DNA of 64,000 nucleotides from positions 62,001 through 126,000 of the forward strand of contig JAIELP010000001.1 in NCBI GenBank assembly GCA_019752925.1, in the 5' to 3' direction. Every line of letters begins with the position of its first letter. Position 1 is the first letter of the stretch. Below are positions 16,749 to 24,730 of the stretch, in pieces. The position numbers were made by a program, and so were the translations under genes. The notes under the pieces were generated by a model, which ran no database searches, was not told where the DNA came from, and was given only the letters and a program-made list of their open reading frames with translations. This DNA comes from a bacterium (GTDB taxonomy: Bacteria > Bdellovibrionota > Bdellovibrionia > Bdellovibrionales > Bdellovibrionaceae).

Positions 16749-17525
16749 CTAATAGCGATTTTCAAAAAGCTTACAAGCTGGTGTTAAATCTACCTGAGTG
16801 GTACCGACCCAATAATCGCCGTCACGAATCACTTCCACTTTGTTCGTATGGAGTATATCAACTGCCCATCTACTGGCATCAGGCCAAGCAAACCATGTCG
16901 GCGTTTCAAAGTTCTGGACGATAAGCTCACATTCTTCTTTAGGGCGGTGCTGTTCGCAGAACTGAACCCACTTGGGTTGATCTTTCAGCCATGCCCTTTT
17001 ACTAACTGAGGCATACGCAAGCGGACTTTCATAGTCGTCGTTGGTTCGGGCGCATTCAATCCATGTCTCTTGATTGAGTGATATTGTTATCGGCCACAAA
17101 TGGGGCTTGTTACGGGCATCCAAAACTTTTACTGCGCAGACATTTCGGTTGGTGCGGGGGCGCTCCTTTAAGCAGGCATCATCGTCTGGTTTACAAAAAT
17201 ATGGTGTGTGGGTTGAGCACCATAAGGCTACTTTTGAACAAATTGAGGCCCTAGTTTTTTCAGCCTCAACATATTGGGTATATTCGCTTTGAGTCTCTCC
17301 TGAGTTTGGCTTACGAATCTTAACCGCAAAACCAGCAGAGAGTCGGTTATTGCCGTCACAGATGCGCTCATTAGGCTCAACCTGCATAAAGCCGTGATCG
17401 GGGATGTTGCTGAGTCCATCAACTTGACCCTCATGTGTTGTGAACTGATGACCACCGTGAGTTTGCATTGACGAGCAAGACGTTATAAACATTGAGAAGA
17501 TGAGTATCGCAGCTAAGGTTCTCAC
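16749..17525 (-). CDS. Predicted lipoprotein of unknown function
   Basis: 258 residues. The N-terminus has a hydrophobic segment ending in FITSCSS, a lipobox, so the mature protein is anchored by Cys17. At least ten further cysteines in the mature part suggest disulfides. It overlaps the thermonuclease gene by 4 bp and so belongs to the operon 18665-16749. In an element backbone an envelope lipoprotein might take part in DNA uptake, exclusion or transfer, but no family is recognised. Confidence 0.6.
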   Translation of the reverse strand: MRTLAAILIFSMFITSCSSMQTHGGHQFTTHEGQVDGLSNIPDHGFMQVEPNERICDGNNRLSAGFAVKIRKPNSGETQSEYTQYVEAEKTRASICSKVALWCSTHTPYFCKPDDDACLKERPRTNRNVCAVKVLDARNKPHLWPITISLNQETWIECARTNDDYESPLAYASVSKRAWLKDQPKWVQFCEQHRPKEECELIVQNFETPTWFAWPDASRWAVDILHTNKVEVIRDGDYWVGTTQVDLTPACKLFENRY

Positions 17526-18049
17526 GGCTGGTTTTCTTTTGCTGGAACTCGTTTCTTATCGAATTCACACCAGTTGATTTTTTGTTTAGTGCCGCCGTTG
17601 TATGAATAAGCAAGGTGGGCATTCATTACGATTTGGCTTAAAGATTTACCGTCAGCGATTACATCGGCAAGCAGACGGAAGTATTTGTCTCTTTCAATGT
17701 TTATTAAATCAATCCGTTTGGCAGTTGACAGCACTTTTTGAACTAGCTCTTGCGCTGCTCTTGCTTGCTGGCGCTCACACGCTCCATGTCCTGAGATTTC
17801 AGGTGCGTCGATGCCTTTTACTCGAATCGAAATGTTGTGGCCGATGATTGGCGGCACATTTGGAATTTCAACTGTGATTGTGTCGCCATCGTGAGCTTTT
17901 ATATACCGCACACATCTAAACATTTGAGCATCATGCTTACAATCGCTTTTAACTGATAGGGCTTCGTCCAGCTCGGCAAATGCTGGAAGGCCGACTGTCA
18001 GAGGCAAAAATAGCAAGAGTGCTTTCAAGCCATTATTGTACAATTGCAT
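17522..18049 (-). CDS. Secreted thermonuclease (SNase-like)
   Basis: About 175 residues. A signal peptide (ALLLFLPLTVGLPAFAE) precedes a staphylococcal-nuclease fold: HDGDTITVEI, RVKGIDAPEI with the catalytic Arg and Glu, and RDKYFRLLADV with the second catalytic Arg. It should cut DNA/RNA in the periplasm or outside. ATG 18049 is preferred over a TTG 9 bp earlier. It overlaps neighbours on both sides, so it is co-expressed with a membrane protein and a lipoprotein. Such nucleases are common on plasmids and integrative elements. Confidence 0.8.
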   Translation of the reverse strand: MQLYNNGLKALLLFLPLTVGLPAFAELDEALSVKSDCKHDAQMFRCVRYIKAHDGDTITVEIPNVPPIIGHNISIRVKGIDAPEISGHGACERQQARAAQELVQKVLSTAKRIDLINIERDKYFRLLADVIADGKSLSQIVMNAHLAYSYNGGTKQKINWCEFDKKRVPAKENQP

Positions 18050-18665
18050 CACCGCCAAGTCCGAGTAGCGTGGATTGAGTTTTCAAGCGGCCTTTTACTT
18101 TATAAGCTGAGCCCTTAACCATTTGCATAACTAAGTTTTTTGCCTCTTTAGGATAGCTCAACTGAACGTCTTGAATAAAGGAACTCGAGCCGACACATTT
18201 GAATTGTACAGTGAAGCCAGAGAAGACTCCTACGCTGACTTCCACGACCTCGAGCGACCATTCAAAAATCTTGCTGTCGTACTCATCTTTCCACAGTTGA
18301 TCTTTTTGAAGGTCAGAAAGTTTTGACTGCGCATCGAAGTACCTCGTTACTTTAATGCACGACTCTTTTAGTACAGGCTCAGGAGCATTGTTTTCGGCTG
18401 CGCTGACCGATGATGAGTCTGCCACTTTTTTTAAATCTATCGAACTACTGCTGGAGTCGGGCTTCTTACCGCCAAACATTATCGGCAACATTAAAACTGT
18501 AAGCCAAATAAAAGAGATAGCTTTTGCTTTGGTTGAGTACCCTTTGCGCAAAGTGAACCAAGAAAATATGTACGGCATAAAAAAAATGCCTAAACCTAGT
18601 AGGAATGAAACAGTTTTAGCTTGCTCGTTATTTTCAGGCTTTGAGTCGGTGGTTTTGTCTGCCAT
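18033..18665 (-). CDS. Membrane protein of unknown function
   Basis: 210 residues. Two hydrophobic segments at the N-terminus (VSFLLGLGIFFMPYIFSWF; ISFIWLTVLMLPIMFG) are followed by a Ser-rich linker and a soluble domain ending LLGLGGDAIVQ. Not recognised. It is the first gene of the three-gene operon with thermonuclease and lipoprotein, 3 bp after the XRE regulator gene. Confidence 0.6.
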   Translation of the reverse strand: MADKTTDSKPENNEQAKTVSFLLGLGIFFMPYIFSWFTLRKGYSTKAKAISFIWLTVLMLPIMFGGKKPDSSSSSIDLKKVADSSSVSAAENNAPEPVLKESCIKVTRYFDAQSKLSDLQKDQLWKDEYDSKIFEWSLEVVEVSVGVFSGFTVQFKCVGSSSFIQDVQLSYPKEAKNLVMQMVKGSAYKVKGRLKTQSTLLGLGGDAIVQ

Positions 18666-18668
18666 GCA

Positions 18669-19031
18669 TTAGTCCTTCTTTATTCTTGTTAAAAGTCTAG
18701 CTTCAATTGAAAAAATACCGCTGAACGTTGGATCAGGTTCACTTTGGAAAAGCTCGGCCAATGAAATCTCTTTTGCATCAACGGGAGTTGTGGAGCCGCA
18801 TAGGAGCCACTCCATGCTGCAATTCAACGCCCGACACAAGCGTTGCAACGCTATCGGGTCGCTAGGTGCGCCGCCACTCGTGGAATAAATCCAATCGTGA
18901 ATTGTGGCGGGGCTAACTTCGGCAATTGCTGCCGCTGCGGTTTGCGATAAGCCACGCTCTGCTAATATAGCTTTAAGATTTTTAGAAAAAGGGCTATTCA
19001 CCTTTTTTCTTGCAGGCTTTTTCTTGGTCAA
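18669..19031 (-). CDS. XRE-family transcriptional regulator
   Basis: 120 residues. A basic tail (TKKKPARKKVN) precedes a Cro/CI HTH (about 14-75): LKAILAERGLSQTAAAAIAE and SPATIHDWIYS, then LQRLCRALNCSMEWLL. The C-terminal 40 residues are of unknown fold. It probably controls the downstream operon (18665-16749). The 14-bp palindrome at 19087-19100, about 56 bp upstream, is a likely operator. Confidence 0.8.
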   Translation of the reverse strand: MTKKKPARKKVNSPFSKNLKAILAERGLSQTAAAAIAEVSPATIHDWIYSTSGGAPSDPIALQRLCRALNCSMEWLLCGSTTPVDAKEISLAELFQSEPDPTFSGIFSIEARLLTRIKKD

Positions 19032-19047
19032 ATAAAAACTCCTAAGT

Positions 19048-19106
19048 TAATTATTCGACTTTCACCTCAACCTAAACAAGGCTGGTTTCGGTTAACCGAA
19101 TAATTA
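19048..19106. promoter_or_regulatory. Nested inverted repeats upstream of XRE gene
   Basis: TTCGGTTAACCGAA (19087-19100) is a perfect 14-bp palindrome. An outer inverted repeat, TAATTATTCG (19048-19057) and CGAATAATTA (19097-19106), overlaps it. Both lie just upstream of the XRE regulator start at 19031, which suits an autoregulatory operator region. Confidence 0.5.
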
Positions 19107-19218
19107 CGGATATTCTTATTTTATATGAAGATATGTCTTAGGACACCGAATGGGTCAGAATCGACCGATTATACTCTGCAATGGTTAAAAACTATCCAAA
19201 AACAGAGGCTAAGATTTT

Positions 19219-19752
19219 TTAGACTACAAAAACTTTAATTTTACTGACAGTTTGTGTGGCCACGAAACCACCAATTAAGCTACCGAGTAGCCATAACCCA
19301 GCCATACCTACCGCAAGCTCAGCACCAACAGCAGAAAATAGCCCTAAAGAAATCAAACCAAGTGTGAGATTCTGTAAAAATTCAGTACGCTTTAAGGCTT
19401 TAACCTCTTCAATAGTCAAAAAGTAACCTGCGGCAAATAAGCTGATACTCACAAAAGTTACTCCGCAGCCGATCATACAAACACTGTAGCCACCGACGTC
19501 CATAAACCAGTCTGCCAGTGAGTAATTTGTATTAAATGGATTCAGACCAAACTGATGACACACCGATAGCGATAAAAACCCAGTTACTAAATGAATCGCT
19601 AAGATTTTTATAAACACAACCAATGCGCTAGGGTTTATAAGCGAGTGCATCTTTAACATGAGGTCACTGTTTATATCTTTAGGCACTTGGGCATTTTCTG
19701 AATTTAAAAAATCTTGATAATCATTCAGCCATTCATTGTTTTTTTTACTCAC
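19219..19752 (-). CDS. Membrane protein, presumed anti-sigma factor
   Basis: 177 residues with about four membrane segments and a short hydrophilic N-terminus (SKKNNEWLNDYQDFL). It overlaps the ECF sigma gene by 4 bp, the usual arrangement for sigma/anti-sigma pairs. It lacks the HxxxCxxC zinc anti-sigma motif, and its many membrane spans differ from single-span anti-sigmas such as CnrY. The anti-sigma role is inferred from position only. Confidence 0.6.
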   Translation of the reverse strand: MSKKNNEWLNDYQDFLNSENAQVPKDINSDLMLKMHSLINPSALVVFIKILAIHLVTGFLSLSVCHQFGLNPFNTNYSLADWFMDVGGYSVCMIGCGVTFVSISLFAAGYFLTIEEVKALKRTEFLQNLTLGLISLGLFSAVGAELAVGMAGLWLLGSLIGGFVATQTVSKIKVFVV

Positions 19753-20294
19753 GATTTACCTCCTTCACTAACTAGTTCTCTTAGTCGCTTAAGACTACGA
19801 CTAATTATTTGTCTGGCGTTACTCGGTGATACCGCTAAAGATTCTGCAATTTGTTCAAATGTTTGATCGTTTAAATATCGCATTTCGATTGCAGCTTTTT
19901 GTTGCTCAGGTAATTGCCGTAAGTTATCGAGTGCTTGTTCAAATTGCGGCACTGTTTTTTCAAGTTCTTCAGGGATCTGATCTAAATCATAGTTATTAGC
20001 CACCTTGATTTTATTATCTTTTCTAATCTCATCAATCATCACTGTTCGGGTTACTGTAAAAATCCAAGCAAGTAATGGTAAGCTGTCATTATACAGATAT
20101 TTTGATTTATGAATTTTAATAAAAACTTCTTGGTAAACCTCTGCCACTTTTTCACTACTATTAAGACGCTTTTTAAGAAAACCGTAAATTTTAGACGAAT
20201 GACGGCCATAAAGAACTTTAAAAGCCTCTTCGTCGCCGTTCTGATACAGCTTCATAAGCTGTTCGTCTAATAGGTTATCTTTATTTACAAGCAC
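19749..20294 (-). CDS. ECF-type RNA polymerase sigma factor
   Basis: 181 residues with sigma-70 region 2 (EEAFKVLYGRHSSKIYGFL, VYQEVFIKIHKS, LLAWIFTVTRTVMIDEIR) and region 4 (LPEQQKAAIEMRYL, TFEQIAESLAVSPSNAR). Regions 1.1 and 3 are absent, as in group 4 sigmas. A promoter TGTCACAAA-N14-CGTAATA lies 17 bp upstream, and the same pattern precedes the divergent operon and the first RND operon. It is thus probably an autoregulated metal-stress sigma, analogous in logic to CnrH. Confidence 0.88.
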   Translation of the reverse strand: MLVNKDNLLDEQLMKLYQNGDEEAFKVLYGRHSSKIYGFLKKRLNSSEKVAEVYQEVFIKIHKSKYLYNDSLPLLAWIFTVTRTVMIDEIRKDNKIKVANNYDLDQIPEELEKTVPQFEQALDNLRQLPEQQKAAIEMRYLNDQTFEQIAESLAVSPSNARQIISRSLKRLRELVSEGGKS

Positions 20295-20310
20295 CTTGCT
20301 CCTTAGTACG

Positions 20311-20340
20311 TATTACGCTAGCCGTAGGCTTTTTGTGACA
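20311..20340 (-). promoter_or_regulatory. ECF promoter of the sigma operon
   Basis: On the minus strand, TGTCACAAA (20340-20332), 14 bp, CGTAATA (20317-20311). Pattern and spacing equal those at 20373 and 26005. It lies 17 bp before the sigma-factor start and indicates autoregulation. Confidence 0.65.
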
Positions 20341-20372
20341 GCAGTTACTATTTAAATTTATTTTATTAAAAC

Positions 20373-20402
20373 TGTCACAAAGTTTTGGTTCAAAACGTAT
20401 TA
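20373..20402 (+). promoter_or_regulatory. ECF promoter of the MerP/cupredoxin operon
   Basis: TGTCACAAA (20373-20381), 14 bp, CGTATTA (20396-20402), 20 bp upstream of ATG 20423. Matches the promoter of the sigma gene itself and that at 26005 in both boxes and spacing. Confidence 0.65.
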
Positions 20403-20422
20403 ACAGGCAAAGGAAGTGCTTT

Positions 20423-21052
20423 ATGCGTTTGATAGCTTCATTATTGCTCGTATTAACTAGCCTGACAGTGTCAGCTCACCCTGTGTCTTATAAAGATGCG
20501 TTGGGCATTATGTCTTATAACAGCACCCAAATGAATGAGATCTTACTGACTTATTCTTTAAATTATAACTATGCCATCGGACACACCTATATAAGAGAAA
20601 AAAACTCTGAGTTTTATATTCCGAGAGTTAATTGGCTTGCCAAACGCTGGAACAATGAGGACTCACAAGGAAATCTGTATTTAAGTGCTGGCTCTGGCTT
20701 TGAAAAATATAACAATGTAACATCAAATGTAAGACTAGGCGAAGTCGTGGCGGATTGGGAAAGTCGCAAGTATTACACCTACCTTGAGCACCTTTATATG
20801 CTTCGAGACAATAAAGACAACCCTCTCTGGCCACAACGAGACGACAACCACACAAAACTACGCTTGGGTTTTGCGCCCTTCTTGGCTGATTATAACGACC
20901 TTAACATCTGGTTTATCACGCAGTGGACTCAGCACAATACTGAAAATATAGAAGCTACTCAATTTATGAGGTTTTATATGAAAAATGTCTTATGGGAAGT
21001 CGGCGCAGACTTCAATGGCGGCTTTGCTTTTAACTTTATGATTCACATTTAA
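20423..21052 (+). CDS. Exported protein, likely small outer-membrane beta-barrel
   Basis: 209 residues. A signal peptide (LIASLLLVLTSLTVSAHP) is followed by alternating aromatic/polar strands such as KYYTYLEHLYMLR, DLNIWFITQWTQH and FMRFYMKNVLWEVGAD. It ends with an aromatic/Ile C-terminus (FAFNFMIHI) that fits a beta-barrel. No family recognised. It is first in a four-gene operon with MerP-like, MerT-like and cupredoxin proteins, under the predicted ECF promoter. Confidence 0.65.
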   Translation: MRLIASLLLVLTSLTVSAHPVSYKDALGIMSYNSTQMNEILLTYSLNYNYAIGHTYIREKNSEFYIPRVNWLAKRWNNEDSQGNLYLSAGSGFEKYNNVTSNVRLGEVVADWESRKYYTYLEHLYMLRDNKDNPLWPQRDDNHTKLRLGFAPFLADYNDLNIWFITQWTQHNTENIEATQFMRFYMKNVLWEVGADFNGGFAFNFMIHI

Positions 21053-21067
21053 TTTAACGGAGGATTT

Positions 21068-21403
21068 ATGAAAAGAATAATTTTAATCATGATGCTTTCA
21101 GCGACAACAGCTTTTTCTAAAAGCGCAAACTCAGATGTAAAGGCACAAGTACCTGCTGTGGAGGCCAAAAGTGAAACTGTGTTGCCTCAAGAACTTAAAG
21201 TTGGCGTGAAAGGAATGGTTTGTGCTTTTTGTGCTCAAGGTATTGAAAAGAACTTTTTAAAGCAGCCTGAAGTTTCAAAAGTTGAAGTGAGCCTGGAAAA
21301 TAAATATGTAAAACTTAAATTCAAAGAAGGTAAAACCTTAGCCAAAGAAAAAATAGTTTCGATCTTAAAAGAATCTGGCTATGAAAGTGTATTTGGTGAA
21401 TAA
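21068..21403 (+). CDS. Periplasmic heavy-metal-associated (MerP-like) protein
   Basis: 111 residues. A signal peptide is followed by one HMA domain with GMVCAFCAQGIE; C52 and C55 form the CxxC metal site (Cu, Hg or similar). The ferredoxin-like pattern continues with VSKVEVSLENKYVKLKF. It would carry or sense metal in the periplasm. Its stop is 1 bp before the MerT-like start, so they probably work together. Confidence 0.85.
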   Translation: MKRIILIMMLSATTAFSKSANSDVKAQVPAVEAKSETVLPQELKVGVKGMVCAFCAQGIEKNFLKQPEVSKVEVSLENKYVKLKFKEGKTLAKEKIVSILKESGYESVFGE

Positions 21404-21404
21404 C

Positions 21405-21776
21405 ATGACTCGGATAAGAGATGGCTTTATAAACTATTTTACACTGTTTGGCTCTATGAGTACTTTAATCTGCTGTGCTTTACCTGCACTGCTTGTCAGT
21501 CTTGGGTTAGGAGCTGTGCTTGCGGGTGTAGCCTCAAATGTGCCCGCACTTATTTGGGTGTCAGAACATAAAATAAAGGTGTTTGCTTTTTCGGCGGCGA
21601 TGTTATCACTTAATGGTTTTATACTTTGGAGAAATAAAGATGCGCCTTGCCCGATAGACCCCAAACTTCGTGATGCGTGTATTACGGGTCGTAAAACTAG
21701 CCGCAATATCTATTTTGTCAGTTTAGGTATTTTTTTAATCGGATTCTTTTTTGCTTACGTTGCACCAATATTATAA
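21405..21776 (+). CDS. MerT-like small membrane protein
   Basis: About 123 residues from ATG 21405; an ATG at 21381 inside the previous gene is less likely. Three membrane segments; the first contains the vicinal pair in LICCALPALLVSLGLG, as in MerT/MerC-type mercury and metal transporters. A second site CPIDPKLRDAC lies in the loop. Next to the HMA protein, it probably takes metal from it across the inner membrane. Confidence 0.75.
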   Translation: MTRIRDGFINYFTLFGSMSTLICCALPALLVSLGLGAVLAGVASNVPALIWVSEHKIKVFAFSAAMLSLNGFILWRNKDAPCPIDPKLRDACITGRKTSRNIYFVSLGIFLIGFFFAYVAPIL

Positions 21777-21788
21777 AGGAGGACGTTA

Positions 21789-22124
21789 ATGAGAGTTTTG
21801 AATATAACCGCAATCGTATTTTGTCTTAGTGTTTTTGCACACGCCCAAGAACCAACACCTACTGTTATTGATTTGGAAGTTACAGAAAAAGGTTTTGTGC
21901 CTAATAAAATTGATGTCGTAACCGATAAACCAGTAGAGCTAAAAATTACCCGAAAAACTGACAACACTTGCTCGACTTCAGTTCAAATTCCATCTTTAAA
22001 ATTAAAAAAAGACCTGCCTCTTAACAAAACTGTAACCATTCCACTTGGGAAACTAACTAAGGGTGAAATTCGTTTCGGCTGTGGTATGAACATGATGGAT
22101 AGCGGAATTATTTATGTTAAATAG
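21789..22124 (+). CDS. Periplasmic cupredoxin-like protein
   Basis: 111 residues. A signal peptide precedes a cupredoxin_1-type fold: EKGFVPNKIDVVTDKPVEL and RKTDNTCSTSVQI. Possible metal ligands are C61, C98, M100 and M103 (GCGMNMM). This type (EfeO/P19-like cupredoxin domain) binds copper in metal-resistance loci. AAAGGAGG precedes the ATG. It is the last gene of the ECF operon and converges with the CsoR-controlled operon. Confidence 0.75.
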   Translation: MRVLNITAIVFCLSVFAHAQEPTPTVIDLEVTEKGFVPNKIDVVTDKPVELKITRKTDNTCSTSVQIPSLKLKKDLPLNKTVTIPLGKLTKGEIRFGCGMNMMDSGIIYVK

Positions 22125-22126
22125 TT

Positions 22127-22816
22127 TTAATCAATTATTTTAACTTGAGCTACTGAGCTGACCACCGAACGAACTCCAACTTTCTCGGAATTGTTTTCGT
22201 TAATTTTAAACTCACCCAGCCAGATACGCTTTACGGCAATCTTCCCATTGTCATTTGGAAGCTGGTTTAAGTATTGAGCGGGCACATTAAAGTCGCCGTC
22301 ATCATTTGTTGAGACTGTTAAGCGACCAGTTAGTTGCCCAGTTGCCGAATAGGTTTCAAAAATTACTTTAACCATAGAGGACGAGGCATCTGCTTTCCAT
22401 TGAAGTTTCAAATCTTTATTTTTTGGCACAATAACTTCATTTGAAAAATCTGGGAAAATTATTTCGATATTATTTCGTAACTCACCTGCATGATTAAAGC
22501 TAAAAGCCTTAAACGCTTCAGAACCTGCAACTTTTAAATTTAAAAACTTACTTTCGTCAGCCACTTGCTCAGTAGTTGTTTCTTTAAAATCACCACTATG
22601 CTGATAAACAATTTGATTCTTATCGGTTATTTTTCTTTTGAGTTTCTGATCTAACCATTCAACCTCAGTACCCGCATCGAAGTACGTCAAATTATCTTGA
22701 GATTTTAACTTACCATTTTGTATTGATGCTGGCGGCGGACTGTTGTGATCATGCCCGTCGTGAGCATGAGCCGACGATAAGACCCATAAAGCTGATAATA
22801 CAACTAAGGTACGCAT
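22127..22816 (-). CDS. Exported protein with His-rich N-terminus
   Basis: 229 residues. A signal peptide ends in SSAHA, followed at once by HDGHDHN, a likely metal-binding tail. The rest resembles a beta-sandwich (LKLQWKADASSSMVKVIF, GDFNVPAQYLNQLP). Not recognised. It overlaps the preceding gene by 13 bp and is last in the csoR operon (25054 to 22127). Confidence 0.6.
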   Translation of the reverse strand: MRTLVVLSALWVLSSAHAHDGHDHNSPPPASIQNGKLKSQDNLTYFDAGTEVEWLDQKLKRKITDKNQIVYQHSGDFKETTTEQVADESKFLNLKVAGSEAFKAFSFNHAGELRNNIEIIFPDFSNEVIVPKNKDLKLQWKADASSSMVKVIFETYSATGQLTGRLTVSTNDDGDFNVPAQYLNQLPNDNGKIAVKRIWLGEFKINENNSEKVGVRSVVSSVAQVKIID

Positions 22817-23121
22817 CCAACGACCTTATTAGCTAAAAATGCAGAACCATCTAACTTTGCATACACCTCAATATCCTTTTCGCAATTAGGTTGTGAAAAT
22901 CTAAATCTAATTAAACGAATCTTACGCGTTAAATCTTGCAGAGTTGAAACTCCAACTAGATTGTTAAAATCAGCCTCTACATACCCCGCTGCATTGTGAG
23001 TAACGTAATCATATGCACTTTCAGTAGTTTTATTGTAGTTAGCCAAAACTGGATGCACACCATGGGCTACTGAGATCTGTGAAATTAACAAAACTGCTGC
23101 TGCTAAATAAATTGATTTCAT
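22804..23121 (-). CDS. Small exported protein
   Basis: 105 residues with a signal peptide (LAAAVLLISQISVAHG). Two cysteines (NCEKDIEVY and the C-terminal VVGCVP) may form a disulfide. Unknown family. GGAGAAAAAAATG gives a plausible ribosome site. It lies in the csoR operon and is probably a periplasmic metal-response component. Confidence 0.55.
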   Translation of the reverse strand: MKSIYLAAAVLLISQISVAHGVHPVLANYNKTTESAYDYVTHNAAGYVEADFNNLVGVSTLQDLTRKIRLIRFRFSQPNCEKDIEVYAKLDGSAFLANKVVGCVP

Positions 23122-23141
23122 TTTTTTCTCCTTTGAAATAA

Positions 23142-23630
23142 TTAATTACTTATAATCTCTTGTTTAGTTGGACATTCTGGAAACCCAGGTATGCCACAAG
23201 GTTCATCTGGGCTTGTTGGCGGTGTTGGCGTGGGCACAGGGTTTGGATTGTTCGGGCAATCTGGAAACCCAGGTATTCCGCAGGGTTGATCTACAGGTTT
23301 AGGTTTGTACTCGTTTTTTGCTAAAGCATTAGTTCTCACCTTATCAAAAAGTACATTCTTGCTAATTGGCTCATGAAAAGAGGCCATTGCAAATAAGGTA
23401 GTTTTGCTATTTGAATAATCTTTTTGTATTTCGTAAGATAAATTGCCGACAATATTATGGTCTGGGGAATCAGAATTTTGCTTAACTAACTCAGGATCAA
23501 CATAATCCATTTCAACTAGAGCCTTAGGTTGCAATTTTTCTTTTATAGGACTGCAAGAAGTTACAAGTAGCATTGTGAATAACACTGAGCTTAATTTCTT
23601 TAATCTAGAAGGTATATTGAAGTTGTGCAT
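23142..23630 (-). CDS. Lipoprotein with duplicated PCGIPGFP motif
   Basis: About 162 residues from ATG 23630 (GGGAGG 3 bp upstream). The N-terminus ends in MLLVTSCSP, a lipobox. The C-terminal 50 residues contain two copies of PCGIPGFP(D/E)CP separated by a Pro/Thr linker. The paired cysteines suggest a metal- or disulfide-forming knot. Unknown family; part of the csoR operon. Confidence 0.6.
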   Translation of the reverse strand: MHNFNIPSRLKKLSSVLFTMLLVTSCSPIKEKLQPKALVEMDYVDPELVKQNSDSPDHNIVGNLSYEIQKDYSNSKTTLFAMASFHEPISKNVLFDKVRTNALAKNEYKPKPVDQPCGIPGFPDCPNNPNPVPTPTPPTSPDEPCGIPGFPECPTKQEIISN

Positions 23631-23667
23631 AACCCTCCCATATCGAAGTACTTTCTTCGCTAGTAAG

Positions 23668-24603
23668 TTATGTATTGCGAGCAAGTCCCAACACTGTCAT
23701 TCTTGCGCTCAGTTCTTTTTGCAGGCCAATTTCAGTGCTATTTATTTTATCGGCTCTTTCTGAAAAGGTACGATTCTCAACTGCATACGACAACTGTGCA
23801 TATATTCTAGCAAATAGCATTTTTTCCATAGCCAGCTTAATAGACTGGCCGCTGTAACGTCTTGTGCTGAGGTCAGAGTTGTTAATTGTATATTTACCTT
23901 GAAAAATCAAAGTTTGTTCTCCTAGTTCACCACCGTAGCTTAAAGTCATTTCATTCGGATTATCTGTAACTCCAGCAAGGGTAACCGCTGCATTTGAGCT
24001 CGGTTGCTCTGTTGGGGAAATTGGCTCGCCAATCCCTGTCGAAGAGCCAGAAGGCACTGTGTAGGTTCCATTTGGAAATTGGCGTACGCCATACAAGTAG
24101 CCTGCGGTTAAAGACCACTCATTTTCTAGTTGATATACAAGACTAGAGTTTAAGGCATAGTAATTGTAATCATTAATCATACGTGCGAGCCTAACCGCTT
24201 GGTTTAGCTCGTACTCACCAGTTAAATTAAAACTCATCTTTTCTGATATAGATTTTTTAACCTGAGCTAAAAAACGATTGTTATAATCTTGATCTTGGTA
24301 GTCAGACGTCTGGGTTGCTTGTGGCTCAGTGTTAAATTGTCTTAATTGAAATTCATAATTTAGATTTAAACTAAGCTCGTCCCCGCCAAAAAAAGAGTTT
24401 AAACTCGGCAAAGCACCAATGTAAGTACCGTATTCATACCCACTACGTAACTTAAAACCAACTGAAAATGGACTTTCGCTGTCACCAACTGAGCTAATCT
24501 TAGTTCGTGATGTGCTTGAAGGTGTCGACGAATGGCTATGTCCCCCATGGGCGAATACTTTTAAGCTAAAAATTGTAAATAAAACTATACTGAGTGTTTT
24601 CAT
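23668..24603 (-). CDS. Predicted outer-membrane beta-barrel protein
   Basis: 311 residues. A signal peptide ends in VFAHGGHSHS, a His-rich tail just after cleavage. The body is made of amphipathic strands (LSLNLNYEFQLRQF, KMSFNLTGEYELNQ, EWSLTAGYLYGVRQF, AQLSYAVENRTFSE) as in outer-membrane barrels. No family is recognised. It starts 1 bp after the stop of the 40-residue membrane peptide, within the csoR operon. A metal or solute pore is plausible. Confidence 0.65.
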   Translation of the reverse strand: MKTLSIVLFTIFSLKVFAHGGHSHSSTPSSTSRTKISSVGDSESPFSVGFKLRSGYEYGTYIGALPSLNSFFGGDELSLNLNYEFQLRQFNTEPQATQTSDYQDQDYNNRFLAQVKKSISEKMSFNLTGEYELNQAVRLARMINDYNYYALNSSLVYQLENEWSLTAGYLYGVRQFPNGTYTVPSGSSTGIGEPISPTEQPSSNAAVTLAGVTDNPNEMTLSYGGELGEQTLIFQGKYTINNSDLSTRRYSGQSIKLAMEKMLFARIYAQLSYAVENRTFSERADKINSTEIGLQKELSARMTVLGLARNT

Positions 24604-24604
24604 G

Positions 24605-24727
24605 CTATTCCACGCAACAACTTTTTTTAGATTTCTTTCGATTAACTATTGAAGAAATAGCTAATTTGCTTCCGACGGCAAGACCAATTAATCCCAACAA
24701 GGCCAAAATTGATATAGCCACATTCAT
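24605..24727 (-). CDS. 40-residue membrane peptide with C-terminal Cys pair
   Basis: Found by reading the csoR-porin gap. It starts 3 bp after the csoR stop and ends 1 bp before the porin start, so it is fully packed in the operon. It is MNVAISILALLGLIGLAVGS, then a basic stretch (NRKKSKK) and the ending SCCVE. One membrane span with Cys-Cys on the cytosolic side is predicted. A metal-handling or regulatory micropeptide is plausible; the family is unknown. Confidence 0.6.
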   Translation of the reverse strand: MNVAISILALLGLIGLAVGSKLAISSIVNRKKSKKSCCVE

Positions 24728-24730
24728 TGT

